64,000 bases of DNA from Alteracholeplasma palmae J233 (lineage in GTDB: Bacteria > Bacillota_I > Bacilli_A > Acholeplasmatales > Acholeplasmataceae). Shown piece after piece: positions 34,393-43,324 of this stretch (positions are counted from its first letter, which is position 1; every line of letters starts with the position of its first letter). The position numbers and the translations under genes were made by a program. The stretch lies in contig NC_022538.1 of assembly GCF_000968055.1 (NCBI RefSeq), positions 1,151,499 through 1,215,498 of the forward strand, written 5' to 3'. The notes under the pieces are model-generated. The model searched no databases, was not told where the DNA came from, and was given only the letters and a program-made list of their open reading frames with translations.

Positions 34393-35236
34393 TTTTTTCA
34401 CTTCCTTTATATCGATCAATCTTCTTTAATCCTATCAACATCAAAATCATAATAACTGATAGTAAGATTGCTATTGCTGAAGCACTGTTAATTTTTCCAC
34501 TTAATAAGGCCTCATTTTCAATTAACTCACCTATCATAAGTTTGGTAGTAGGTCCTAAATATCTTGGGATAGCAATCGTTGTTGCTGCTGGTAATAAAAC
34601 CATTGTAAGTCCTGATGTAACCCCTGGTAGTGATAAAGGAATGACCACTTGTTTTAAAACCTGATATTTGTTTGCTCCTAAGTCTTCTGCTGCTTCAATT
34701 AAACTATGATCAATTTTAGATAAAACCGTATATATTGGTAAAAACATATATGGTAGGAAGATATAAACCATTCCTATGACACTTGCTAGATTTGTTTCAA
34801 GCAGTCTCACTCCAGTAAATGCATGAATCATGCTAAATATTTGCACTAATGCGTTTGTTCTTAAAATCATATTAATCCACATTGTCCCAGTAATTAATAA
34901 AACTAATAAGCCTTGACTGACTAGTTTAAATTTAGTTACAGCAAGTGCTAAAGGATAGGCAATCAAGAGTGTGATAATAGTCGCTAAAACCGCCAACCAT
35001 ATAGAGTTTATCATGACATTGATAAAATCTACTTTAGATAAAAATGATGCATAGTGGCTCAGTGTAAATCTACTGCTAAAAAGTCCTGATGCACTTTCTT
35101 GAACTGAGTAAAATACCATGACAATAACCGGTATTAATACTAATCCTATTAAGATAATGTAGTATGGTAGTCCAATTGCTTTTTCAAGGGTTAGTTTATC
35201 TTTTCTGTTAATTTTTATAATGCCTTGATTTGTCAT
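34385..35236 (-). CDS. potB: Polyamine ABC transporter permease PotB
   Basis: 283 residues, six membrane helices, EAA loop EAAEDLGANKYQVLKQVVIPLSLPG. Partner of PotC in the membrane channel. The ribosome site GGAGG lies inside the last codons of potA, with the ATG just after the potA stop, so the two are probably translationally coupled. Confidence 0.93.
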   Translation of the reverse strand: MTNQGIIKINRKDKLTLEKAIGLPYYIILIGLVLIPVIVMVFYSVQESASGLFSSRFTLSHYASFLSKVDFINVMINSIWLAVLATIITLLIAYPLALAVTKFKLVSQGLLVLLITGTMWINMILRTNALVQIFSMIHAFTGVRLLETNLASVIGMVYIFLPYMFLPIYTVLSKIDHSLIEAAEDLGANKYQVLKQVVIPLSLPGVTSGLTMVLLPAATTIAIPRYLGPTTKLMIGELIENEALLSGKINSASAIAILLSVIMILMLIGLKKIDRYKGSEKNA

Positions 35237-35237
35237 T

Positions 35238-36515
35238 TTACCATACCTCCATCACATGTATATCTTCAGGGTTAAAGTCTAAATCTACTTTGGTCCCCAG
35301 TTCTACATGATCCGTGGTATGTATTGTATAAATACGATTTTCAGTTTTTACATCTATTTCCCAATGAACACCTTTGAAGACAATAGAATCTACGATTCCA
35401 TTAATTTTACCTTGTCCAAATGTGACAATATCAATATCTTCTGGTCTAATAACAACATCAACTTCTTCATTTCTAGCAAAGCCTTTGTCTACACATACAT
35501 AGTCTTTGTTATCAAAATTGACTAAGTAGTCATCTTTCATAATTCCAGAGATAATATTTGATTCTCCTATAAATGAAGCAACAAATTTATTAGCAGGTTC
35601 ATTGTAAATATCTTCTGGAGTTCCAATTTGTTGAATTTCTCCATGGTTCATTACAACTACTTTATCACTCATAGTTAGAGCTTCTTCTTGGTCGTGTGTC
35701 ACAAATATAAAAGTAATTCCTGCGTTTCTTTGGATTTCTTTTAATTCATATTGCATTTCTTGTCTTAATTTTAAGTCAAGGGCTGCTAAAGGTTCATCAA
35801 GTAATAAAACTTTAGGTTCATTAATTAAAGCTCTTGCTATGGCAACACGTTGTTGTTGTCCACCAGATAATTTATGAATAAGTCTATTTTCATATCCTTC
35901 TAGACCTACCATTTTTAAGTACTTGTTCACTTTATTTTGAATTAATTGTTCAAAATCTTTTTTTGTTAGAAAAGTCTTTTTAAGATGTTCAATCTTTTGA
36001 GTTTTAGTTTGATTTAAAACTTCTATTTTTTTATTTAATTCATTCTTAAGTTCTAATTCCTTAGTATTTAAATTTGCTTTTTCTAAACCTAAAGATTTAA
36101 GTTCTAATTTTGCTTTACTAAAGTTATTTTTTAAAGTTTTCACTTCTTGTTGATATTCTTTTTGTAGTTGGGCAATCTCTATTTTTTGTTCATTATTTCT
36201 TTCTTTCACTCTAAGACCAAATGCTACATTTTCATAAACATCTAAATGAGGAAAAAGGGCATACCTTTGAAAGACTGTATTAGTAGGTCTTTTATGTGCT
36301 GGAAGATCTACAATGTCTTTCCCATCAAATAAAACACTCCCATTACTTGGGGACTCAAAACCACCAATAATTCTTAATGTTGTTGTTTTTCCACAACCAG
36401 ATGGTCCTAGAAAAGTTACAAACTCATTTTGCTCAATTTCTAAATCAATACCTCTTAATACGACCTGTCCGTTAAATTCTTTTGTTACATCTTTTAATTC
36501 AATTAGGGTAGCCAT
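35238..36515 (-). CDS. potA: Polyamine ABC transporter ATPase PotA with coiled-coil insertion
   Basis: 425 residues. Walker A GPSGCGKT (37-44), Q loop [10 protein letters not shown], signature LSGGQ (216-220), Walker B LLLDEP, then a TOBE-like C-terminal domain. Between the Q loop and the signature, residues about 105-192 are a Lys/Glu-rich heptad-like insertion absent from most PotA proteins. Powers uptake by PotBCD. First gene of the operon, behind a consensus promoter and three palindromes. Confidence 0.94.
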   Translation of the reverse strand: MATLIELKDVTKEFNGQVVLRGIDLEIEQNEFVTFLGPSGCGKTTTLRIIGGFESPSNGSVLFDGKDIVDLPAHKRPTNTVFQRYALFPHLDVYENVAFGLRVKERNNEQKIEIAQLQKEYQQEVKTLKNNFSKAKLELKSLGLEKANLNTKELELKNELNKKIEVLNQTKTQKIEHLKKTFLTKKDFEQLIQNKVNKYLKMVGLEGYENRLIHKLSGGQQQRVAIARALINEPKVLLLDEPLAALDLKLRQEMQYELKEIQRNAGITFIFVTHDQEEALTMSDKVVVMNHGEIQQIGTPEDIYNEPANKFVASFIGESNIISGIMKDDYLVNFDNKDYVCVDKGFARNEEVDVVIRPEDIDIVTFGQGKINGIVDSIVFKGVHWEIDVKTENRIYTIHTTDHVELGTKVDLDFNPEDIHVMEVW

Positions 36516-36534
36516 TTATTGTCTCCTTTCAGGT

Positions 36535-36613
36535 GTTTACTTTATATAAACAAAAAGTTTTTTTAATGTTCTTAGTTTAGTATAGTTAAACATTTTGTTA
36601 ATCTATTTTAAAC
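36535..36613. promoter_or_regulatory. Three repeated palindromes in the leader of pot operon 1
   Basis: Sites GTTTA-N7-TAAAC at 36535-36551 and 36575-36591, and GTTAA-N7-TAAAC at 36597-36613. All are 17 bp. Starts are 40 and 22 bp apart, between the predicted transcription start (about 36617) and the potA ATG. They could bind a dimeric repressor or fold as RNA hairpins. Confidence 0.6.
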
Positions 36614-36623
36614 TACACGATAT

Positions 36624-36651
36624 ATTATATAATAAAAAGTTTCTATGTCAA
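36624..36651 (-). promoter_or_regulatory. Consensus promoter of pot operon 1
   Basis: Minus strand TTGACA (36646-36651), 16-base spacer, TATAAT (36624-36629). Both hexamers are perfect. IS copy 2 begins 67 bases upstream and leaves it intact. Confidence 0.85.
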
Positions 36652-36718
36652 TAAAAATAATCTGCTTTTTAATATTTTCTTTTATATTATTTTTTTTATC
36701 ACTTTAAAAGCAAAAAAA

Positions 36719-38461
36719 GGGACTGTAACGAAATAAAAGTAACAGTCTATAAAACAAAAAAGCCGCTCTAGAATCCTAGGGCGGTTTTTTGGTATAATTA
36801 TAGTATGCAAACACAACAAAATATACAACATAATTTTAACCCAAAACAGTTAAAATTACCACTACAATTAGACATAAAAATTCCTTTTGATAGTGAAGTT
36901 CGTACATTTGATGAAGTATTTAGAAAATTGGAGATAAAAAAATACTTAAATAGCTCAAAAGACCCAAGAGGTCGTATGGGTTATAATCCGGTTCAAATGT
37001 TAAAACTGATCATGTTTTGTCAAATGGAAAAGATTCAATCTTTAAGAGATATGGCAAAAGCTGCTAGAAATGATATTAGAATCATGTGGCTTACAGATGA
37101 ATTAATGCCAAGTCATCAAACAATAAAAACCTTTATGGATAAATACTTAGTTAAAGGAATAGATGAAATCTTTTATGAACTAAGTAAGTACTTAATAAAA
37201 AAAGAATCTATTGATACAGATAAATTATATATAGATGGTACTAAAATAGAATCGGTGGCTAATAAATATAGTTTTACATGGCGTGGTTCTATTGAAAAGT
37301 TTAGAGATAAGTTATATAAAAAAATAACCAAACAGATAGAATCCTTAAATAAAAGATATGAAGACTCAGATATCTTCTTTCCAATACATGAAACATATAA
37401 CACTGATAATTTAAATAGCATCAAAGACTTTCTACTTAATGAGATAGATAGGGAATTAATAGAGTTTAAATATGGTAAAGGTCAAAGAAAAACTACTTTA
37501 CAAAGAGATTATGAACATATCTTAGAATATTTAGCTAAACTTGTAGAGTATGAAAGACATTTAAAGATTATGGGTAATGATAGAAACTCATATGCTAAAA
37601 CAGATATAGACGCGACTTTTATGCATATGAAAGAAGATCATATGCGTAATAGTCAATTAAAACCAGGGTATAATATACAAATTGGTGTATCAAATGAATA
37701 TATCCTACATCTAGATATCTATAAAGAACGTAGTGATTATAAAACTTTGATTCCTTTTTTAGAAGGATTTAAGAAAAGTTATGACTTCTATCCAAAATAT
37801 CCAGTAGCGGATGCTGGATATGGTGGATTAACGAATTATCGTTATTTAAAACTAAACGATATGGAGCTTTATCAAAAATATGCAATGTATGCTAAAGATA
37901 CGCATGACAAAAAAAGAATGAAAGATCCATATTTTCCATTTAACCTTACTAAATCAGGTAATGATTATTTAACACCTAATGGAGATACTTTAAAGTATCT
38001 GTATAGAAATAATCGAGGTAATGATGTATATGAATTACCAAATGGTAAGCGTAAAGAGATTAATGATGAAAATCTTACATACCAAAAAGAGGTTATTAAA
38101 AATCTTACATCACCATTAGGAATTGAATTAAGAGTTCAAAGGTCAATTCAAGTTGAGGGTGCCTTTGGAGTGATTAAAGAAGCATTTAAAGTAAGAAGAT
38201 TTAGACGAAGATTAACTCATAATGTTAAAATGGAGTTTTATTTAACAGCGATTGGGTATAATTTGAGAAAATATCATAATAAAAAGTATAGAATAACAGA
38301 ATAGATATCTACAATAAACTTAAGATTTTAATAGAATCTTCTTTTTTGACGCCTAAAAGTAGATGTTTTTTGATTTTATCCACATAGTTCACGGTAGATA
38401 TAAGAAAAAAAGAACTGTTAAGTTCTTGAAGTAGTGAATTACTTCATTTCTTTACAGCTCC
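36719..38461 (+). mobile_element. IS1182-like insertion sequence, copy 2 (complete)
   Basis: 1743 bp, same ends and internal sites as copy 1. It sits between the pot operon 1 promoter and the 3' end of the FNT-family gene, whose stop it faces at 27 bp. Flanks are A-rich on the left and T-rich on the right (AAAA / TTTC), without a clear duplication. Internal sites: terminator 36756-36790, -10 36793-36798, transposase terminator 38322-38347, inward-facing terminator near 38405-38426. Confidence 0.95.
36805..38304 (+). CDS. IS1182-family-like transposase, copy 2
   Basis: 499 residues, intact, with the same D144, D336, E451 triad as copy 1. The protein is identical to copy 3. It differs from copy 1 in the cluster at residues 178-220 and at the AARND position. 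Leaderless start as in copy 1. Confidence 0.95.
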   Translation: MQTQQNIQHNFNPKQLKLPLQLDIKIPFDSEVRTFDEVFRKLEIKKYLNSSKDPRGRMGYNPVQMLKLIMFCQMEKIQSLRDMAKAARNDIRIMWLTDELMPSHQTIKTFMDKYLVKGIDEIFYELSKYLIKKESIDTDKLYIDGTKIESVANKYSFTWRGSIEKFRDKLYKKITKQIESLNKRYEDSDIFFPIHETYNTDNLNSIKDFLLNEIDRELIEFKYGKGQRKTTLQRDYEHILEYLAKLVEYERHLKIMGNDRNSYAKTDIDATFMHMKEDHMRNSQLKPGYNIQIGVSNEYILHLDIYKERSDYKTLIPFLEGFKKSYDFYPKYPVADAGYGGLTNYRYLKLNDMELYQKYAMYAKDTHDKKRMKDPYFPFNLTKSGNDYLTPNGDTLKYLYRNNRGNDVYELPNGKRKEINDENLTYQKEVIKNLTSPLGIELRVQRSIQVEGAFGVIKEAFKVRRFRRRLTHNVKMEFYLTAIGYNLRKYHNKKYRITE

Positions 38462-38488
38462 TTTCTATTATTTATTTTTTAAATATAA

Positions 38489-39142
38489 CTAGTGAGTGAT
38501 GTGATTTTCTTCTATTTTTTCACTACGCTTTACTGTTTTTTCTAACCCATTAATAATTACTGAACCGAGGGCGTTACCTAACAACATGACAATAAAGTAT
38601 AAAAATGCTTTTATGTTCCATGTTCCTGATACCATAAAGTAAAACATATCAGCAATACTATGTTCAAACTTAGCAAGAATAAAGATTGCTACCGCCATAA
38701 CAACAATGATTACTTTTCCAAAATCATTTTTATTTTTATAGTAGCCATCAACACCAATGTACATTAGCATTCCACAACCAATAGCAAGCATAAATGTTTC
38801 TAATGGTTTATGATCTAGTTTATGTAAAACCGTTTGTTTAGCAATTTCTACTACATCAAGTAAGCCACCCAAGTTAACCATTAATGCAATTAACCCAGTG
38901 CCTATAAAGTTACCTATAATAATTATTAAGACATCTATTAAGTAATTAGGTTTACGATCTATAATATATCCTACTTTTCCTGTATAGAGATTCAGTTTAT
39001 TAGAACAAATAACTAATAGACCAAAACCAAATAGAAATGCCCCTACAGTTTTGTTATCTAAAGTAAGATAAATTGTTCCCGCAATTCCAATTAAAAGACC
39101 TGCTAAAATAGCTTTTGTTAATACAATAATATATCGATTCAT
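38489..39142 (-). CDS. Formate/nitrite transporter (FNT) family channel
   Basis: About 217 residues with six helices, the FNT signatures CSNKLNLYTGKVG and AKFEHSIADMFYF, and the NALGS segment near the end. The family conducts formate, nitrite, lactate or hydrosulfide. Start at ATG 39142 (AGAGGAT upstream), because the predicted -10 (39180-39185) overlaps the longer frame. No terminator of its own before IS copy 2. Substrate unknown; formate or lactate would suit a fermenter. Confidence 0.85.
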   Translation of the reverse strand: MNRYIIVLTKAILAGLLIGIAGTIYLTLDNKTVGAFLFGFGLLVICSNKLNLYTGKVGYIIDRKPNYLIDVLIIIIGNFIGTGLIALMVNLGGLLDVVEIAKQTVLHKLDHKPLETFMLAIGCGMLMYIGVDGYYKNKNDFGKVIIVVMAVAIFILAKFEHSIADMFYFMVSGTWNIKAFLYFIVMLLGNALGSVIINGLEKTVKRSEKIEENHITH

Positions 39143-39179
39143 TTTTAGTTTATATCCTCTTTCATGCATATTCCATATC

Positions 39180-39207
39180 ATTATATCGCTATTTTAGAAT
39201 AATACAA
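39180..39207 (-). promoter_or_regulatory. FNT gene promoter
   Basis: Minus strand TTGTAT (39202-39207), 16-base spacer, TATAAT (39180-39185). Confidence 0.55.
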
Positions 39208-39257
39208 GGAAGAATATAGTTTTTTCTAAAAAATCAAGTAAAAAGCATTTTAATCGT

Positions 39258-39288
39258 AAAAAAAATAACCAGGTTTACCCTAGTTATT
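39258..39288 (-). terminator. Terminator of pot operon 2
   Basis: Ten-bp stem AATAACTAGG / CCTGGTTATT with one wobble pair, 5-base loop and a T-run on the minus strand; it overlaps the stop of the fused gene. Confidence 0.8.
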
Positions 39289-41281
39289 AAGAAATTTTAA
39301 CTTTATTTACCATATTATTAATTTTATCCAGTTCTTCTTGCTTTAAATTTTTAAGTGGTGTCCCCTTAAATCTTACTGGACTATCACTTCCAAGAATTGG
39401 ATAATAAGTCTTATTAGCATATGCCCAATCAGTCAGCCATTCATCTTCTCCAACATAATTAGTAATCATTTCATATGATTTTAATAGCGGTGTTGCATAA
39501 CCTACAACAGAGGCATTTTCATATGCGTTTTCTGGATCTAAAAAGAAATTAATAAACTTATGTGCTAAATCAACATGTTTAGCTTTTTTAGGAATAACAA
39601 AAGCATCCATAAAAGCGATTGTTTGTTCTGGTATATGAATGTCGAAAGTTATTTCATCTAATTTACTACCATCATCTAATTTTAAGTATAGCATATCTAG
39701 AAAATCTCCAGTATAGACGAAAGCTAAATCTAAATTATTTGAAGCAATTCCTTTTTTAAGTGTATCTGTTCCCCACTCATTAATATTAGCTTTAATAAGT
39801 GTATTTTCAGCTTGTTTCAGTAATTCTTCTGAATATACATTAGGGTCTAAGTTTTGTGAGTACATCGCAGCTGCATATGCATTTCTAGAAACATTATACA
39901 TACCTAATCTGGTATTAGAAGGTCTCTTTGTTGGATCCATATATGCTTGCCAACCATACTCTTTTACTGCTTGTTCTAACCCTTCTTTTTTCTTATTATA
40001 CATAAGACCGAAAGTACCCCAAAAATAAGGAACATTATATCTTTCATTACCTTGAGTCATCTTAGATTGTATGCCTAAGACTCCTTCCATATAAGGGTTA
40101 TTGTCTTGATTGTAATTAGATAATTTGCTGTAGTCTATTTCTTGCAATAAATCTTTTTCCATCATCTTTTCAATCATATAATCAGATGGGACTACTAAAT
40201 CATATGCGGTAGTGCCACTTTTTATTTTTGAATAAAATAATTCATTTGAATCGGCAATACTAATTGAAACTTCTACACCAAATTCTTCTTCAAATTTAGC
40301 AACTAAATCATCATTAATATACTCACCCCAGTTTAATAACAATAACTTATTACTTTGACCACATGAAGCAAGTAAAATTGAACTTATTATAATCGTAAGT
40401 AAGAGATATATTTTTTTAGTGTTTAGCATTTTTCTTACCTCTTTTTTTAACATAAGTTGGTATCCTAGAACAAAGGCTAAAGTAACAAGTGTTAATAATG
40501 TTGAAAAGGCATAAACAGATGGTGTTAGACTCTTTCTTCCAATAGAACCATAAATCCAAATAGAAAGATTATCAAAACCATTTCCTGTAGTATAATAACT
40601 AATTACAAAATCATCAATACTCATTGTAAATGCAAGCAATGTTCCAGAAAATACCCCTGAAATAATAGCTGGTAAAACTACCTTGATTAAAGCTTTGTAA
40701 GGTTTTACCCCTAAATCTAATGCAGCATCCATTAAGTTAGGATCTGTTTCTTTTAATTTTGGTAAGACACTTAATATAACATATGGCAATGTAAAGAATA
40801 AATGAGCCATAATTAAAGTAACTGGACCAAAGATATAAGGAAAGATTGGTAAAAGTAAAGAAAAGATAATCATTAAAGAAATACCTGTAACAATATCAGC
40901 ATTTAAAACTGGAATATTATTAAATAACATAACTCTTTGACGTTTCTTTTTAGCAAGCGAATAGATACCAACTGCAATAAAGGTTCCTAGTATAGCCGCG
41001 AGAGCTGTTGAAACAAGACTCACAATTAAAGTATTTGTAATAGCGTTTCTTAAAGAACGATTACTAAACATTTCTAAATACCATTTAAATGTAAGTGATT
41101 TAAACGAATTCACATCACTACTTGAATTAAGTGATTGTAAGGCAATTAATAAAATAGATAAATACATAACAAATATGATTAATCCTAATAATATTTTACT
41201 AATAATTTTGTAAACCTTTTTAAGTTTTGAATAATCTTTATAACCATAGTCTGATAAAGCTGCTTTTGGGTACTTATTCAT
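39287..41281 (-). CDS. Fused polyamine permease and substrate-binding protein (PotC-PotD)
   Basis: 664 residues. Residues 1 to about 280 are a PotC permease: six helices, EAA loop DAALDLGVKPYKALIKVVLP, SIDDFVISYY. From M285 the chain is a full PotD lipoprotein: basic start, hydrophobic core, LASC lipobox (C307), then LLNWGEYIND. The internal ATG at 40429 has GAGGT 7 bases upstream, so a separate 380-residue lipoprotein could also be made. The start overlaps potB2 as ATGA. The lack of a stop between the two halves is what the sequence shows directly; which products exist is unknown. Confidence 0.93.
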   Translation of the reverse strand: MNKYPKAALSDYGYKDYSKLKKVYKIISKILLGLIIFVMYLSILLIALQSLNSSSDVNSFKSLTFKWYLEMFSNRSLRNAITNTLIVSLVSTALAAILGTFIAVGIYSLAKKKRQRVMLFNNIPVLNADIVTGISLMIIFSLLLPIFPYIFGPVTLIMAHLFFTLPYVILSVLPKLKETDPNLMDAALDLGVKPYKALIKVVLPAIISGVFSGTLLAFTMSIDDFVISYYTTGNGFDNLSIWIYGSIGRKSLTPSVYAFSTLLTLVTLAFVLGYQLMLKKEVRKMLNTKKIYLLLTIIISSILLASCGQSNKLLLLNWGEYINDDLVAKFEEEFGVEVSISIADSNELFYSKIKSGTTAYDLVVPSDYMIEKMMEKDLLQEIDYSKLSNYNQDNNPYMEGVLGIQSKMTQGNERYNVPYFWGTFGLMYNKKKEGLEQAVKEYGWQAYMDPTKRPSNTRLGMYNVSRNAYAAAMYSQNLDPNVYSEELLKQAENTLIKANINEWGTDTLKKGIASNNLDLAFVYTGDFLDMLYLKLDDGSKLDEITFDIHIPEQTIAFMDAFVIPKKAKHVDLAHKFINFFLDPENAYENASVVGYATPLLKSYEMITNYVGEDEWLTDWAYANKTYYPILGSDSPVRFKGTPLKNLKQEELDKINNMVNKVKIS
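40427..40443 (-). promoter_or_regulatory. Internal ribosome site and ATG for the PotD half
   Basis: Minus strand AGAGGTAAGAAAAATG, in frame within the fusion (translated there as KEVRKM). Spacing of 7 bases is ideal, and a complete lipoprotein signal follows. Confidence 0.6.
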
Positions 41282-42111
41282 AGTAACATTTCTCCTTCTT
41301 TATCCACTTTATTAACAACAAATAAAGCAATTAATATCATGAAGATAATGACAACTGATAGTAAACTACCAAATCCATAGTTCATATTTTTAAAAGCTTG
41401 TTCAATTAAATTTCCTATAAAAAGTACATTGCCTTTACCTAGTATTTCTGGTACTGCAAATCCTGATAATGCTGGTAGGAAAACTAAAATAGCACCTGTG
41501 ATAACACCTTTTAAAGAAAGAGGAAAAACCACTTTGAAAAAAGTTTTACTTTCTGTAAGTCCTAAATCTAATGAAGCTTCTTCTAAACTGTAATCTATTT
41601 TTTCTAATGCTGTATAAACTGGTAAAATTACAAACGGTAAGTAAGTAAAAACCAATCCTATAATAACAGCTAAAGGTGTTCCTTTTATACCAATACCAAT
41701 ATTGATGTTAATTCTTGAAAGTAAGTCTGTTACCATATTATTATGTTCCATTAAGTTGCCTAAACTTTCTGTTCTTAATAGAAGGTTAGACCACATCGGT
41801 AAGATAAAAATAGTTAATATCAATAGTTTATTTTTAAACTTAGACTTAAAGAGTTGATAAGCAACAAAATAGCCTAAAACTAATGAAATAAGCGTTGCTA
41901 TTCCTGCATATAAAAAGCTATTTCTTATCGCAACTAAAGTAGTTGAATCAAATAACAATTCAAAGGCATTCATTGAAACTTTAGCCTCATCAAAACTTAA
42001 TCCTTCTGATTGGATAAAACTTAGAATAATCATAACCCCTATTGGTAAGATAGCCAAAAGGTATAACCATACAATATATGGTGTGGATAATTTCTTAAAA
42101 GACTTATTCAT
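41278..42111 (-). CDS. potB: Polyamine ABC transporter permease PotB, operon 2
   Basis: About 277 residues, six helices, EAA loop EASLDLGLTESKTFFKVVFPLSLKG. Partner of the fused PotC half. Start at ATG 42111, with AAGGT 8 bases upstream; the ATG at 42117 is too close to it. It overlaps potA2 by 8 bases and the fused gene by 4. Confidence 0.9.
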   Translation of the reverse strand: MNKSFKKLSTPYIVWLYLLAILPIGVMIILSFIQSEGLSFDEAKVSMNAFELLFDSTTLVAIRNSFLYAGIATLISLVLGYFVAYQLFKSKFKNKLLILTIFILPMWSNLLLRTESLGNLMEHNNMVTDLLSRININIGIGIKGTPLAVIIGLVFTYLPFVILPVYTALEKIDYSLEEASLDLGLTESKTFFKVVFPLSLKGVITGAILVFLPALSGFAVPEILGKGNVLFIGNLIEQAFKNMNYGFGSLLSVVIIFMILIALFVVNKVDKEGEMLL

Positions 42112-43213
42112 ATTCATTAACCTTCATAATATGAATTTCATATGGATCCACTTTTAATCCAATATCTTCTCCAACAACATAGTTTTCATAAGTATTAACT
42201 TTTAAACTTGTTCCTTTTATATCGACTAACAATTCATTATGAACACCTTTAAATAAACTGCTTGTTACTTTTCCTATTAATTTTGCTTTATCTAAATCTA
42301 CTACATCAAAATCTTCAGGTCTAATCACAACATCTACTTTTTCATTTTTCTTAAAAGTATATCCCATACATTCAAAATCAACGCCCATAAATGACACTAA
42401 ATCCTTTTTTAAGTATACAGCTGGAATAATATTGGATTCCCCAATAAAAGTTGCTACATATCTATTTACTGGCTCATTATAGATTGCTTTAGGAGTTCCT
42501 AATTGAACAATGATTCCTTTATCCATAACGGCAATTCTATCACTCATTGTCATTGCTTCTTCTTGATCATGTGTAACAAAGATAAAAGTAATACCTAATT
42601 GTCTTTGCATTTCCTTTAATTCATATTGCATCTTTTGTCTTAACTTTAAGTCAAGTGCTGCTAAAGGTTCATCTAATAATAGAATTTTAGGTTTATTAAC
42701 AATAGCACGGGCCAACGCAACTCTTTGTTGTTGCCCTCCACTCATTTGAGTAATTCTTCTATTTTCGTATCCTTTTAAGTTAACTAAAGATAATGCTTCT
42801 AATGCAGATGCTTTAATAAGTTCATTGATTTTCTTTTTTACTTCTTTTTTATTTTCATTTTCTAAATGATAAAAATTAATCAAATATTCCCAGCTACGGT
42901 TTTTAAGTCCAAAGGCTACATTATCAATTACATTCAAATGTGGGAATAATGCATATTTTTGAAATACTGTATTAATTGGTCTTGCATATGGAGGTAGATC
43001 ACTAAAATCTTTACCTTCAATAATAATCTCTCCCTGATTGGCTTTTTCAAATCCGCCTATCATTCTTAGTGTTGTTGTTTTACCGCACCCAGACGGTCCT
43101 AAAAGAGTTAAAAACTCGTTTTCAAATACTTGTAAGTTTAGACTGTTAACAATGACTTCATCGTCAAACTGTTTAGTTACATTCAAAAGTTCAATAATGA
43201 CTTTATCGCCCAC
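42104..43213 (-). CDS. potA: Polyamine ABC transporter ATPase PotA, operon 2
   Basis: About 369 residues if started at GTG 43213, where GGAGG lies 8 bases upstream. The predicted promoter (43250-43277) rules out the first ATG of the longer frame at 43291; ATG 43228 is an alternative. Walker [24 protein letters not shown] signature, LLLDEP, and a TOBE-like C-terminus. It has only a short insertion (WEYLINFYHLENENKKEV) where PotA of operon 1 has about 88 residues. Confidence 0.92.
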   Translation of the reverse strand: MGDKVIIELLNVTKQFDDEVIVNSLNLQVFENEFLTLLGPSGCGKTTTLRMIGGFEKANQGEIIIEGKDFSDLPPYARPINTVFQKYALFPHLNVIDNVAFGLKNRSWEYLINFYHLENENKKEVKKKINELIKASALEALSLVNLKGYENRRITQMSGGQQQRVALARAIVNKPKILLLDEPLAALDLKLRQKMQYELKEMQRQLGITFIFVTHDQEEAMTMSDRIAVMDKGIIVQLGTPKAIYNEPVNRYVATFIGESNIIPAVYLKKDLVSFMGVDFECMGYTFKKNEKVDVVIRPEDFDVVDLDKAKLIGKVTSSLFKGVHNELLVDIKGTSLKVNTYENYVVGEDIGLKVDPYEIHIMKVNEYE

Positions 43214-43249
43214 TAATGGATCCTCCATATTATTTATTTTCACGAGATA

Positions 43250-43277
43250 ATTATAAGGCATTTTAAAAATAATGCAA
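43250..43277 (-). promoter_or_regulatory. Promoter of pot operon 2
   Basis: Minus strand TTGCAT (43272-43277), 16-base spacer, TATAAT (43250-43255). None of the palindromes of pot operon 1 is found here. Confidence 0.65.
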
Positions 43278-43291
43278 TCCTTTTTTATCAC

Positions 43292-43318
43292 AAAAAAATA
43301 AAGAGCCTAACAAGGCTC
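43292..43318 (-). terminator. degV terminator
   Basis: GAGCCT - TGTT - AGGCTC followed by TTTATTTTTTT on the minus strand. Confidence 0.85.
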
Positions 43319-43324
43319 CCAATT

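Noticed and set aside
36516-36718. Riboswitch in the potA leader
   Set aside because: No known riboswitch core was recognised; the three simple palindromes explain the structure better.
37173-37424. 83-codon minus-strand frame in the transposase (also 62804-63055)
   Set aside because: Antisense shadow of the transposase, without ribosome site, and absent from copy 1 because of the diverged patch.
2498-38461. Composite transposon made by IS copies 1 and 2
   Set aside because: The 34 kb between them is mostly core housekeeping genes in normal order with no sign of transfer; the copies are better explained as independent insertions.
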